Shown: positions 28,960 through 37,421 of the stretch, piece by piece
How positions within the stretch are numbered: the first letter of the stretch is position 1
Layout of the letters: every line of letters begins with the position of its first letter
Source of the DNA: Thalassobaculum fulvum
GTDB taxonomy: Bacteria > Pseudomonadota > Alphaproteobacteria > Thalassobaculales > Thalassobaculaceae
NCBI RefSeq assembly: GCF_014652915.1
Contig: NZ_BMZS01000003.1
Coordinates: 248,001 to 312,000, forward strand
Length of the DNA stretch: 64,000 nucleotides
Reading direction: 5' to 3'
Made by a program: the position numbers and the translations under genes
The notes under the pieces: model-generated
The model's database searches: none
What the model saw: only the letters and a program-made list of their open reading frames with translations
Told to the model about the DNA's origin: nothing

Positions 28960-29619
28960 ATGGCGTGGATGCCCGCCCTGGTGATCTTCGACTGTGACGG
29001 CGTGCTGGTCGATTCCGAGCCGATCGCCAACCGCCTGATCGCCGAGGCGCTCAGCAAGGCCGGCCTGCCGATGTCGGGGGAGGAGGCGCTGGAGCGCTAC
29101 CGGGGCGGCAAGCTCACCCGCATCAAGCTGCGGGTCGAGGAGGACCTCGGCATCGATCTCGGCGAGCACTGGGTCGACGATATCTACCAGCGGCAGTTCG
29201 ACGCCTTCCGGCGCGAGCTGCAGCTGATCCCCGGTATCGTCGACGTGCTCGACGCGCTCGACCGGGCCGGGGTGCCGTACTGCGTCGGCTCCAACGGCCC
29301 GCTGTACAAGATGCGGGTCTCGCTCGGCGTCACCGGGCTGTACGAGCGGCTGGAGAGCCGGATCTTTTCGGCCGACATGGTGCCGGAGCCGAAGCCGGCG
29401 CCCGACCTGTTCCTGCATGCCGCCGCCGCCTTCGACATTCCGCCGGAGGACGTGGCGGTGGTCGAGGACAGCGCCCCCGGGGTCACCGCCGGGGTCGCGG
29501 CCGGCATGCGGGTGTTCGGCTACGCCCACGATTCCGGCGAAGAGCCACTGCGCACCGCCGGTGCCCGGGCGACCTTCCTGCGCATGCTGGAACTGCCGGC
29601 CCTGCTCAACCTCGGGTGA
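28960..29619 (+). CDS. HAD-family phosphatase (beta-phosphoglucomutase/Gph-like), first copy
   Basis: A 219-residue HAD enzyme. ATG 28960 is chosen over GTG 28951 because GAGGTG is 6 bases upstream. Motif I is FDCDGVLVDSEP (nucleophile and acid Asp), motif III Lys is in VPEPKPAPDLF, and motif IV is VVEDSAPGV. The helical cap between motifs I and II is of type C1. Members dephosphorylate sugar phosphates or phosphoglycolate-like molecules. It is followed 73 bp later by a related enzyme. Confidence 0.9.
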   Translation: MAWMPALVIFDCDGVLVDSEPIANRLIAEALSKAGLPMSGEEALERYRGGKLTRIKLRVEEDLGIDLGEHWVDDIYQRQFDAFRRELQLIPGIVDVLDALDRAGVPYCVGSNGPLYKMRVSLGVTGLYERLESRIFSADMVPEPKPAPDLFLHAAAAFDIPPEDVAVVEDSAPGVTAGVAAGMRVFGYAHDSGEEPLRTAGARATFLRMLELPALLNLG

Positions 29620-29691
29620 CCGGACCGGCTTGTCGCACGCCGTAGCGAAACGTGACATGACGCGGACAGGGTGGGCGGGTAATCAGCGTCC

Positions 29692-30360
29692 ATGAACTAT
29701 GACGCGATAATCTTTGACTGCGACGGTGTCCTGATCAATTCGGAGCCGATCGCCGTCGCCATCCTGGCCGAGGACCTGGTCGAGCTCGGGCTGCGGATCT
29801 CCGAGGAGGAGGCGCATCACCGGTTCACCGGCTGGGTCTCGACGGAGATCGCCGCCACGGTCTCCGCCGAGACAGGGGTGCCGGTTCCGGATGGCTGGGT
29901 GACCCGCCACAACGCCAGCGTGCGCGAGGCGGTCGCCGCTACGGTCGAACCGATTCCCGGCATCCTCGACGTTCTCGATGCGCTGGAGTCCGCGGGCGTT
30001 CCCTGGGGCGTGGCCAGCCAGAGCGGCCCGGAATACCTGGAACGCGCGCTCGGCCGGGTCGGGATCTGGCAGCGCGCCGCCGGTCGGGTGGCGTCGTCGC
30101 AGACCGTCGCCCGGCCCAAGCCGGCACCCGACGTCTACCTGAAGGCGATGGAGATGGTCGGGGTTCCCGGGCACCGCTCGATCGTGGTCGAGGACAGCCC
30201 GACCGGGGTTCGGGCCGGGGTCGCGGCCGGCGCCCGGGTGATCGGCTACGCCGTCGACCGGGCGCCGCACGTGCTGACGGGCGCCGGGGCATCGCACACG
30301 GTCGGCGCCATGGCCGAACTGCACGGCCTGCTCGGTCTCAGCCTGCCGGAACCCGCGTGA
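29692..30360 (+). CDS. HAD-family phosphatase, second copy
   Basis: A 222-residue paralogue of the preceding HAD gene: FDCDGVLINSEP, RPKPAPDVYLKA and VVEDSPTGVRAGVAAGARV. The cap residues differ strongly from copy one, so substrates probably differ. Its last 23 bp overlap the 3' end of the convergent TPR-FkbM gene. No strong Shine-Dalgarno is visible, but the ATG gives the standard N-terminus. Confidence 0.9.
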   Translation: MNYDAIIFDCDGVLINSEPIAVAILAEDLVELGLRISEEEAHHRFTGWVSTEIAATVSAETGVPVPDGWVTRHNASVREAVAATVEPIPGILDVLDALESAGVPWGVASQSGPEYLERALGRVGIWQRAAGRVASSQTVARPKPAPDVYLKAMEMVGVPGHRSIVVEDSPTGVRAGVAAGARVIGYAVDRAPHVLTGAGASHTVGAMAELHGLLGLSLPEPA

Positions 30361-32137
30361 ACAGCAGGTTCTTCACGTCGTCGGCGACTTTCACCGAGAA
30401 GCCCTGCGCCAGGATCGTGTTCACGAACGCCTGACGGGACTCCTCGAGCCAGCGGATCTCCATCCTCAGCGACTTGAAGCGCGGGTCGGACAGGATGCCG
30501 CGCATACCCTCGATGACCGGCTCCTCGAGCCCGTCCACGTCGATCTTCACGTGGGTCGGGAACGGGATCTCGCCGCGCTGCACCAGGACGTCGAGCGGGT
30601 AGCCGTGGACCTCCTCGCGGCCGGCGTCGCGGTCGTCGTACTGCTCGCTGATGTCGTCCTGGCCGAACGACTGGTTGGCGGCACCGGCGTGGGTCTGGCC
30701 GAAGTACAGGGTGTCGACCCGCTCGCGGTCGGTGGCGGCGGCGTGCATTACGGTGACCCGGTGCTCGAGCCCGTTGATCTCGACGTTGTGCCTGAGGTCG
30801 GCGACGTTCAGCGAGAACGGCTCGATCGCGACGACGCGGCATCCGCTGAGCCCGGCGGCCAGCACCGTGTACATGCCGATATTGGCACCGACGTCGACCA
30901 GAACGTCGGTCGGCTCGAAGCCGGCGAACCAGCGCAGCATGCCGGGTTCCATGGCGAAGAAGGTGGCCGTTGTCCGGCGGATCTGGCTGGAGGTCAGGCG
31001 CAGCCGCAGATCCTTGCCGGCGATGCTGATCCTGGCGTGGCTGGCGCCGTTGCGCACCGCGACCTTGCCCTTGAAGGCCTCTTCGGCCGCCAGCGTGCCG
31101 AGGGCGTGGGCGATCTTGCCGCCGCGGCCGTTCAGGCGCTGGGTCATGTCGTTCTTCCAGCGGACGCACTCGGCGAACAGCCGATCGGGGCCGGGCTGCA
31201 GGCCGGGGCCGGCCAGGCAGGCGCCGCGGGCGGTCCAGCGCAGGAGCTCTTCGCTGTCGTGATCGGCGCTGCGCAGCCAGAATGCCAGAAGGTCGATCGC
31301 CGGGTCCGGCTCGCCGGGGTTCAGCACCACGCGGCGGCGGGCCCGCGCCACGCAGGCGGCCGCGGTCGCCGCGTCGCCGCGCTCGAGCGCGACCTCGTGG
31401 CGCAGGTCGATGCCGGCCGGGCCGCCCCAGCCGGCATCGGCCAGCAGGGCCGCGGCCCGGTCGGCGGCGCCGGTGTTGTAGGCCGCGGTCGCGGCGACCG
31501 TCGCGACCTTGGGGCGGCGCAGGATCCCGGGATCGAGCGCCGACATCATCCGGTCGAGGCTGGCGATCCGGCTGTCGGCGTTCTGCAGCCGGGTCGACGT
31601 GGTGGTGACGATGGCGTCGACGTCCGCCCCGGCGCGGTGGGCGTCGGCGATCAGGCGCGCGGCCTCGTCGCAGCGGTCTTCGTCGAGCAATCCCTGCACG
31701 CGGGCGGCCGTCAGCCCGGGCGAGCTCGCCCCCAGGACGGCGGCCCGCCCGGACCAGACCAGCGCCAGGCCCGGCCGGCCGGCGAGGGCGGCCGCCTCGG
31801 CGATGGCGGCGGCGGCGTCGGGCGAGGACGGCACCTCGACCAAGACCGGGCGCAGCCGGTCGATCGCCATGCCGCCGGAATCACAGGTCATCAGCATGCG
31901 CGCCACCGCCAGGCCGAGGGCAGGCTCGACCCGGGCGGGAACCCGGCGCAGCGCGGCCAGCGCCTGGGAGACGTTGGCCTCCCCCAGGTAGCTGTAGGCG
32001 ACCAGCATCTGGACCGGCCCGACCGCCGCCGGGAGGCCGTGCAGCGGGGCCAGGACGGCGCGGGCGTCGGCATTGCGGCCGGCGGCGATCAGCAGCCGGG
32101 CCTGCTCGATGGGATTCGGGGCGTTGGCTGCGGGCAT
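30338..32137 (-). CDS. TPR-repeat protein with C-terminal FkbM-type methyltransferase domain
   Basis: A 599-residue protein. Residues 1 to about 310 are Ala/Arg-rich helical repeats resembling TPR units (ARLLIAAGRNADARAVLAPL, LAALRRVPARVEPALGLAVARM). Residues about 370-595 form an FkbM methyltransferase: VDVGANIGMYTVLAAGL is the SAM loop, VAIEPFSLNVADLRHNV follows, and KIDVDGLEEPVIEGM is the post-I acidic motif. FkbM enzymes methylate hydroxyl groups of sugars or polyketides, and TPR-FkbM proteins are common in polysaccharide and flagellin-glycan loci. No glycan genes are adjacent. A GAGAGG site precedes ATG 32137. Confidence 0.85.
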   Translation of the reverse strand: MPAANAPNPIEQARLLIAAGRNADARAVLAPLHGLPAAVGPVQMLVAYSYLGEANVSQALAALRRVPARVEPALGLAVARMLMTCDSGGMAIDRLRPVLVEVPSSPDAAAAIAEAAALAGRPGLALVWSGRAAVLGASSPGLTAARVQGLLDEDRCDEAARLIADAHRAGADVDAIVTTTSTRLQNADSRIASLDRMMSALDPGILRRPKVATVAATAAYNTGAADRAAALLADAGWGGPAGIDLRHEVALERGDAATAAACVARARRRVVLNPGEPDPAIDLLAFWLRSADHDSEELLRWTARGACLAGPGLQPGPDRLFAECVRWKNDMTQRLNGRGGKIAHALGTLAAEEAFKGKVAVRNGASHARISIAGKDLRLRLTSSQIRRTTATFFAMEPGMLRWFAGFEPTDVLVDVGANIGMYTVLAAGLSGCRVVAIEPFSLNVADLRHNVEINGLEHRVTVMHAAATDRERVDTLYFGQTHAGAANQSFGQDDISEQYDDRDAGREEVHGYPLDVLVQRGEIPFPTHVKIDVDGLEEPVIEGMRGILSDPRFKSLRMEIRWLEESRQAFVNTILAQGFSVKVADDVKNLLFTRVPAG

Positions 32138-32245
32138 CGGCCTCTCGTCGGCGGTCTCGGGGAGCCGCCGTCACGGCGACTCCCCGGGAAAGGTACCGGC
32201 AGGACGGCCCGACACGCCAGCTTGCGATGACGGCTCCGCGGTAAG

Positions 32246-32290
32246 GCGGTCGGGGACGAGGCGGTCGGGGGCGACGCGGTCGGGGGCTAC
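32246..32290. repeat. 15-bp tandem repeat, three units
   Basis: Three consecutive 15-bp units beginning GCGGTCGGGG, at 32246, 32261 and 32276. The third runs into the stop codon of the old yellow enzyme gene. Probably replication slippage; no function suggested. Confidence 0.6.
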
Positions 32291-33396
32291 TCGGCCGCCG
32301 GTGCCATCACCGGCGGGGCCGCCCGCCAGTTGTCGGGCCGGCAGCGGACGTACTGCGCCGGGTACTCGGTGTCGGCCCCGAGCGCCCGGGCGGCGTGCCA
32401 GGCCCAGCGCGGGTTGTCCATGGCGCCGCGGGCGATCGCCACGAAGTCGGCCTTGCCTGACGCGACGACCGATTCGGCCTGGTGCGGGTCGGTGATCAGG
32501 CCGACCGCCATGACCGGAATCCCGACCTCGCGGCGGATCTGCTCGGCGAACGGAACCTGATAGCCGGGGCCGAGGGCGATCTTCTGGTTCGGATCGTTGC
32601 CGCCGGAGGACACGTCGATGAAGTCGCAGCCCTTCTCCTTCAGGGCCTTGCCGAACTCGACGACCTCCTCGACCGTCAGGCCGCCCTCGACCCAGTCGCT
32701 CGCCGAGACCCGGATGCCGAGCGGCTTGTTCTCCGGCCAGACCGCGCGGCAGGCCTCGAACACCTCGAGCGGGAACCGCATGCGGCCCTCGATCGAGCCG
32801 CCGTAGCCGTCGTTGCGCTGGTTGGACAGCGGCGACAGGAACTGGTGCAGCAGGTAGCCGTGGGCGTTGTGCACCTGGGCGACGTCGAAGCCGATGCGGG
32901 CCGACCGCTCGGTCGCCGACACGAACTGCGCCTTGACCATGGCCAGCCCGTCGTCGTCGAGCGCCTTCGGGGCCGGCCAGTCGGCATACGGCAGGGCCGT
33001 CGGGCCGAGGGTCTGCCAGGCACCCGCGTTGGCGGCGAGCGGCTTGCTGCCGTTCAGCGGCGTGTTGACCGACGCCTTGCGGCCGGCATGGGCGAGCTGG
33101 ATGCCCATCCTGGCGACGCCGTGGGTGTTGCAGAAGTCGACGACCCGCTTCAGGGTCCGCTCGTTGTCGTCCGACCAGATCCCCAAGCACTTCGGGGTGA
33201 TCCGGCCTTCCGGCGAGACATGGGTCGCCTCGGTGAACACCAGCCCGCCGGCGCCCATGGAGAGCTGGCCGAGGTGCATCAGGTGCCAGTCATTGGCATT
33301 GCCGTCGTCGGCGAGGTATTGGCACATGGGGGCGACGACGAGACGATTGTTGAACGTGACGTCGCGCAGGGTGATCGGCGAGAACAGCTGGCTCAT
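32287..33396 (-). CDS. NADH:flavin oxidoreductase, old yellow enzyme (YqjM-like)
   Basis: A 369-residue FMN enzyme. ATG 33396 begins MSQLFSPITLRDVTFNNR, the usual OYE start; a longer frame upstream encodes nothing recognisable. Seen motifs are VVAPMCQYLADDGN (the Cys of the YqjM class that tunes the flavin), GIQLAHAGRKAS, and VHNAHGYLLHQFLSPLSNQR with the substrate-binding His/Tyr pair. C-terminal VASGKADFVAIARGAMDNP binds FMN phosphate. It reduces activated C=C bonds with NAD(P)H. It is divergent from a thioesterase gene 67 bp away. Confidence 0.93.
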   Translation of the reverse strand: MSQLFSPITLRDVTFNNRLVVAPMCQYLADDGNANDWHLMHLGQLSMGAGGLVFTEATHVSPEGRITPKCLGIWSDDNERTLKRVVDFCNTHGVARMGIQLAHAGRKASVNTPLNGSKPLAANAGAWQTLGPTALPYADWPAPKALDDDGLAMVKAQFVSATERSARIGFDVAQVHNAHGYLLHQFLSPLSNQRNDGYGGSIEGRMRFPLEVFEACRAVWPENKPLGIRVSASDWVEGGLTVEEVVEFGKALKEKGCDFIDVSSGGNDPNQKIALGPGYQVPFAEQIRREVGIPVMAVGLITDPHQAESVVASGKADFVAIARGAMDNPRWAWHAARALGADTEYPAQYVRCRPDNWRAAPPVMAPAAE

Positions 33397-33463
33397 GGGA
33401 TGCTCCGTCGGTCGGTGTTCGGCCGGTGACGGTAGCGGCGACGGGCCCGGAAGGAAACGTGCG

Positions 33464-33895
33464 ATGGCGGCAAGAGTGTCGGTCGACGAGATGAACCGGA
33501 TCATGCGCGAGGAGGTGCCGATGGCCGGCAACCTCGGGATCCTGTTCGACACCATCGAGGACGGTCGCGCGACCGCCCGACTGCCGTTTCGCGACGACCT
33601 GCTGCGGCCGGGCGGCACGGTGACCGGTCCGGCGATGATGGCGATGGCCGACGTGGTGATGTACGGCGCCGTGCTGTCGCGGATCGGCCCGGTGAAGCTG
33701 GCGGTGACCACCAACCTGAACGCCAACTTCCTGCGCCGCCCCAAGCCGGGCGACCTGCTGGCCGACGGCCGGCTGATCAAGTGCGGCCGGCGCCTGGCCT
33801 ATGGCGAGGTCACCCTGGTGTCGGCCGACGCCCCGGACGATCCTGTCTGCCACGTGACCTGCACCTATTCGATCCCGCCCGAGGAGGCCCGATGA
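33464..33895 (+). CDS. PaaI-type hotdog thioesterase
   Basis: A 143-residue single hotdog domain. The start is ATG 33464, the first giving the amphipathic N-terminal helix (VSVDEMNRIMREEVPMAGNLG). The core RPGGTVTGPAMMAMADVVMYGAV is the hotdog helix with the catalytic-site region, followed by strands TTNLNANFLRRPKPGDLLADGRL. It probably hydrolyses an acyl- or aryl-CoA. Its TGA overlaps the ATG of the mutarotase gene (ATGA). Confidence 0.87.
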   Translation: MAARVSVDEMNRIMREEVPMAGNLGILFDTIEDGRATARLPFRDDLLRPGGTVTGPAMMAMADVVMYGAVLSRIGPVKLAVTTNLNANFLRRPKPGDLLADGRLIKCGRRLAYGEVTLVSADAPDDPVCHVTCTYSIPPEEAR

Positions 33896-34785
33896 CGCCC
33901 CGTACCTTCCAATTGTCGGCCGGAGATCTCGAGGCGACGGTCGAGCCGGCGTTCGGCGGCCGGGTAACCGCGTTCCGGCGGAGCGGCGTCGACCTGTTCG
34001 TACCGGTCGCCGGTCGCCGCGGCGATCCGGCCAAGGCCGGCGCCGGCGGCTGCTTTCCGTTGGTGCCTTGGTCGAACCGTATCCGCGACGGCCGCCTGAC
34101 TCACGACGGCCGCATCATCGAACTGGTCCCGACCGAGACCGGCGGCAGCAGTGCGATCCATGGGCATGGACGCCGGATCTCCTGGCGGGTGCTGGGCGAC
34201 GGCGGCACCTCGTCGGTGCGCATGAGCTACATGTTCCCGGCCGGCGAGGAGGGGTGGCCGTTCTCCTACGTGGCAGACCAGACCGTCAGCCTCAGCGAGG
34301 ACGCGCTGAGCATCACCCTGTCGGTCGAGAACAGTTCGTCCAGCCCGATGCCGGCGGGGTTGGGGCTGCACCCGTACCTGCCTCGGACGCCGGAGATGGG
34401 GCTGTGGTTCTCGGCCGCCAGCGCCTGGCCGCCGGTCGACGGCAAGCTGCCGTCGGGCCCCGAGCCGGTGCCGTCCGAGCTGGATTTCTCCGAGCCGCGG
34501 CCGGTGGTGCTGGGGCTCGACCAGGGGTTCGGCGGCTGGGACGGCTCGGTGCACGCGATCTGGCCCGAGCATGGTGTCGGGCTCGGCATCCACGGCGGTG
34601 CCGCGCTCGGACACCTGATCGTGTTTACGCCGCCGGACCGGGACTACGTCTGCCTCGAGCCGGTCTCCCACTGCATCGACGCGGACAACCTCGCGGCACG
34701 GGGCGTGGCGGGGACCGGCCATCGGCTGCTGGAGCCGGGCGAACGGCTGGCGGTGATCGTCCGGTTCCAGGTTGAGGTATTCTGA
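33892..34785 (+). CDS. Aldose 1-epimerase family protein
   Basis: A 297-residue beta-sandwich mutarotase. The conserved sites are CFPLVPWSNRIRDGRL, the first catalytic-type His in SAIHGHGRRISW, the second in GLGLHPYLPRTPEM, and the Glu base in CLEPVSHCID. It interconverts alpha and beta anomers of a hexose or hexose-phosphate. It is translationally coupled to the thioesterase, a pairing without obvious metabolic logic, and is the last gene before the ribosomal operon. Confidence 0.9.
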   Translation: MTPRTFQLSAGDLEATVEPAFGGRVTAFRRSGVDLFVPVAGRRGDPAKAGAGGCFPLVPWSNRIRDGRLTHDGRIIELVPTETGGSSAIHGHGRRISWRVLGDGGTSSVRMSYMFPAGEEGWPFSYVADQTVSLSEDALSITLSVENSSSSPMPAGLGLHPYLPRTPEMGLWFSAASAWPPVDGKLPSGPEPVPSELDFSEPRPVVLGLDQGFGGWDGSVHAIWPEHGVGLGIHGGAALGHLIVFTPPDRDYVCLEPVSHCIDADNLAARGVAGTGHRLLEPGERLAVIVRFQVEVF

Positions 34786-34828
34786 TACCGCATTCGTAAT
34801 CTCACTGATTTTTTTGACGCTTTTCGGC

Positions 34829-34857
34829 TTGACCGGCCTATTCGGTTCCGTCATATA
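34829..34857 (+). promoter_or_regulatory. Candidate promoter of rplM-rpsI
   Basis: TTGACC (34829-34834) and CATATA (34852-34857) with a 17-bp spacer, in a locally AT-rich gap 62 bp before rplM. An upstream TTGACG at 34814 could be an alternative -35. This fits a sigma-70-type promoter but is read by eye only. Confidence 0.35.
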
Positions 34858-34919
34858 GCCGCGTCGCCGGCCCGTGCGGGGTCGGCGGATTGTTTTTCTC
34901 GTGTCCTTGGGTGATCGCG

Positions 34920-35378
34920 ATGCGGACCTACTCGGCCAAGCCGAGCGAGATCGAGAAGAAGTGGTACGTGGTCGACGCCGACGGCGTCGTTCTCGGCCGC
35001 CTCGCCTCGATCATCGCCAACTACCTTCGCGGCAAGCACAAGCCGACCTTCACCCCGCACATGGACTGCGGTGACAACATCATCGTGGTCAATGCGGAGA
35101 AGGTGAAGCTGACCGGCAACAAGCTGTCGCAGAAGCACTACTACTGGCACACCGGCTATCCGGGCGGCATCAAGTCGCGCAGGGCCGACCATCTGCTCGC
35201 CGGCGCCCACCCGGAGCGGGTGATTACCAAGGCGGTGCAGCGCATGATTACGCGCGGCCCGCTGGGTCGTCAGCAGATGAGCAACCTGCGGGTCTACGCC
35301 GGCACTGAGCATCCCCACGCGGCGCAGCAGCCCGAGGTCCTGGATGTCGCGGCCATGAACCCGAAGAACGCGAGGTAA
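34920..35378 (+). CDS. rplM: 50S ribosomal protein L13
   Basis: A 152-residue protein of the large ribosomal subunit. The start [20 protein letters not shown] at ATG 34920 is the standard alphaproteobacterial N-terminus; an upstream in-frame start would add ten unlikely residues. Conserved blocks [33 protein letters not shown] and [12 protein letters not shown] are complete. It is followed 3 bp later by rpsI, the normal rplM-rpsI operon. No AldE-operon link is expected. Confidence 0.97.
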   Translation: MRTYSAKPSEIEKKWYVVDADGVVLGRLASIIANYLRGKHKPTFTPHMDCGDNIIVVNAEKVKLTGNKLSQKHYYWHTGYPGGIKSRRADHLLAGAHPERVITKAVQRMITRGPLGRQQMSNLRVYAGTEHPHAAQQPEVLDVAAMNPKNAR

Positions 35379-35381
35379 GCG

Positions 35382-35873
35382 ATGTCGATCGATACCGATA
35401 CCGCCGAGCCGACCGGCCTGGACAAGCTGGCTGAGCTGCAGGCCGACGCCGTCGAGGCGAAGCCGGTCGAGCCGCAGGTCGACGCGCAGGGCCGCTCCTA
35501 CGCCACCGGCAAGCGCAAGAACGCGATCGCGCGCGTCTGGCTGAAGCGCGGCCAGGGCCGCATCACCGTCAACGGCAAGGACCAGGCCGAGTACTTCGCG
35601 CGGCCGGTGCTGCAGATGATCATCGGCCAGCCGTTCCAGGTCGCCGACCGCGACGGCCAGTTCGACGTGGTCTGCACCGTGAAGGGCGGCGGCCTGTCCG
35701 GTCAGGCCGGCGCGGTCCGCCACGGCATCAGCCAGGCGCTGACCCTGTTCGAGCCGGGCCTGCGGCCGGTGCTCAAGAAGGGCGGTTTCCTGACCCGCGA
35801 CCCGCGCGTGGTCGAGCGCAAGAAGTACGGCCGGGCCAAGGCGCGTCGGAGCTTCCAGTTCTCGAAGCGCTAA
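35382..35873 (+). CDS. rpsI: 30S ribosomal protein S9, 3' end rebuilt by the integrated island
   Basis: A 163-residue small-subunit protein with an alphaproteobacterial N-terminal extension (about 35 residues) before the conserved [20 protein letters not shown]. The C-terminus ends with the invariant basic tail [17 protein letters not shown], whose last Arg contacts P-site tRNA. The final five codons lie in a 15-bp sequence (35857-35871) repeated at 43168-43182. The island therefore inserted here and restored the same amino acids, ending in TAA. At the far repeat the same frame ends in TGA, presumably the original stop. Confidence 0.97.
   Translation: MSIDTDTAEPTGLDKLAELQADAVEAKPVEPQVDAQGRSYATGKRKNAIARVWLKRGQGRITVNGKDQAEYFARPVLQMIIGQPFQVADRDGQFDVVCTVKGGGLSGQAGAVRHGISQALTLFEPGLRPVLKKGGFLTRDPRVVERKKYGRAKARRSFQFSKR
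35857..35871 (+). repeat. attL core
   Basis: AGTTCTCGAAGCGCT, encoding the last codons of rpsI. It is identical to 43168-43182. Immediately flanking bases differ, which limits the core to 15 bp. Confidence 0.88.
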
Positions 35874-35901
35874 CAAACGCTCAAATTTATCGAGTGTTTA
35901 C

Positions 35902-35938
35902 AAGGGGATGGACTTTTGTCCATCCCCTTCACTTTTTT
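35902..35938 (+). terminator. Island-borne terminator after rpsI
   Basis: A perfect 12-bp stem (AAGGGGATGGAC 35902-35913, complement 35918-35929) with TTTT loop, followed by CACTTTTTT. A classic intrinsic terminator. It lies inside the island and replaces the displaced rpsI terminator, also shielding the integrase gene from ribosomal readthrough. Confidence 0.9.
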
Positions 35939-35953
35939 GACATGAGATTGACA
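35937..35953 (+). other. Candidate left arm-type integrase sites
   Basis: TTGACA-5 bp-TTGACA direct repeat (TTGACATGAGATTGACA), 66 bp from the attL core. The same spacing and motif occur at 43099-43115 near attR. A further TTGACA is at 35990-35995, and CCAGTTCTCG at 35977-35986 repeats part of the core with its left flank. Confidence 0.5.
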
Positions 35954-36029
35954 ACCGACTGATCCACCCTGAGAATCCAGTTCTCGCTTTTGACAAAGGC
36001 TTGAAGCGACTGGATAAGCGGGGGCGGCG

Positions 36030-37352
36030 ATGGCCTATGAAAACCGTCATTCGTTTCGGGACGGGAAGATCGTTCTGTACACCAGGAACGGTAGGCCGAC
36101 CTTTCACGCGCGTCTCTCCATCGACGGAATGGACGGCTACGTGGTGCGCTCGACGAAGCGCACGAGTGTGGAAGAGGCCCGACGTGTGGCCGAGGAGTGG
36201 TACGACGACTACCGCTACAAGATCCGGCACGGGCTTGAGACGGGTACCCATACGTTTGCAACGCTCTGGAAACGATGGCTGGCTGCCAACCGCGCCACCC
36301 TCAGCACCCCGCGCCTGCGCTATATCTCGGGCACTATTGACCGCTACCTGATGCCGTATTTCGGCGACATGTCGGTTTCATCGATCACTGACAAGGTGGT
36401 GGCGGGATACTGGGACTGGCGTATCAACTACTGGGTTTCGGAGACCGGCCAAGCCAAGATTGCCTCGGCTCAGAAGACCCGTACGACGGCAAAGCGTCCC
36501 TACAAGCAGAAGCTCGGGAACGTTGCGAAGGTGCCTGCACCTAAGACCCTCAAGATGGAGCAGTCCGTTTTGAGGCAAATTTTCGGATGGGCGGCCCGCT
36601 CGGGTATCGTCAGCTATCCTCCCGAGGTAAAGGCGCCTGTCACGAAGTCACCTGGAACCGTCAGCCGTCGGCCTGCCTTCGACTTCGACGAGTGGCAACA
36701 GCTCTACCGGTTCTTGCGGGTATGGGCTGCCGGGGAGCACGAAAGCGGTTCTGACGGAGGCCGGAGCCCCAAGAGGTCCGCTCACAGCCTGCACCTCTGG
36801 CAAAGGCAGCTGCTGCGGAATTATGTGCTGATCATGGGCATGACCGGCCTAAGGCCAAACGAAGCCCGGCAACTCCGATGGAAGGATGTGCAGGTCATTC
36901 AAAACGGCAACGACCATACATTTGTTGCCTTACACGTCAGCCCGACGACGAAGACAGGCGAGCGGCTTTGCATCCCTCTGGCACGCTGTCGAGACGTGCT
37001 GGAGCGGGTTCGTGCCGCTTCGACTCATACCCAGCCTGATGACTTCGTGTTCTGTGGGCGGGATGGCACCCCGATTGAGAATTTTGGAAAGACGTTTAAG
37101 TCCGTGCTCACCGAAGCAGGCCTATTGAAGGATCGATTTGGGCGTGTGCGCACCATCTACTCTCTGCGCCATACATATGCGACCTTGAGAATTTTGCACG
37201 GAAGTGTCAGTATCGATGACCTTGCTCAAAACATGGGCACAAGTCCAGCAATAATATTTCAGCACTATAGACACATAACCACACGACAGAGAGCAAAGGA
37301 GCTAGGCGGTGTTTTGAATACTGAAATGAGTCGAAAAGGACTGTATTTTTAA
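36030..37352 (+). CDS. Tyrosine-type site-specific integrase of the rpsI island
   Basis: A 440-residue integrase. There is an N-terminal arm-binding region (about 1-60), then a SAM-like core-binding domain (about 70-190, TFATLWKRWLAANRATLSTP to VLRQIFGWAARSG) and a catalytic domain (about 215-430). Catalytic residues seen are the first Arg in TGLRPNEARQLR, the second in YSLRHTYAT (the first His of the HxxR box is Tyr here) and the nucleophilic Tyr in FQHYRHIT. It starts 158 bp from attL, the usual position for an integrase that serves its own island. Composition is less GC-rich than the flanking chromosome. Confidence 0.93.
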   Translation: MAYENRHSFRDGKIVLYTRNGRPTFHARLSIDGMDGYVVRSTKRTSVEEARRVAEEWYDDYRYKIRHGLETGTHTFATLWKRWLAANRATLSTPRLRYISGTIDRYLMPYFGDMSVSSITDKVVAGYWDWRINYWVSETGQAKIASAQKTRTTAKRPYKQKLGNVAKVPAPKTLKMEQSVLRQIFGWAARSGIVSYPPEVKAPVTKSPGTVSRRPAFDFDEWQQLYRFLRVWAAGEHESGSDGGRSPKRSAHSLHLWQRQLLRNYVLIMGMTGLRPNEARQLRWKDVQVIQNGNDHTFVALHVSPTTKTGERLCIPLARCRDVLERVRAASTHTQPDDFVFCGRDGTPIENFGKTFKSVLTEAGLLKDRFGRVRTIYSLRHTYATLRILHGSVSIDDLAQNMGTSPAIIFQHYRHITTRQRAKELGGVLNTEMSRKGLYF

Positions 37353-37421
37353 ATTGAACGGCATGTCAGGGATATTGATCTGGTGTTTTGTTGTAGCGAC
37401 GAGCTTCGAGGAGGCTGGTGA

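Noticed and set aside
32246-32290. Short tandem repeat as a CRISPR-like array
   Set aside because: Units are 15 bp with no spacers.
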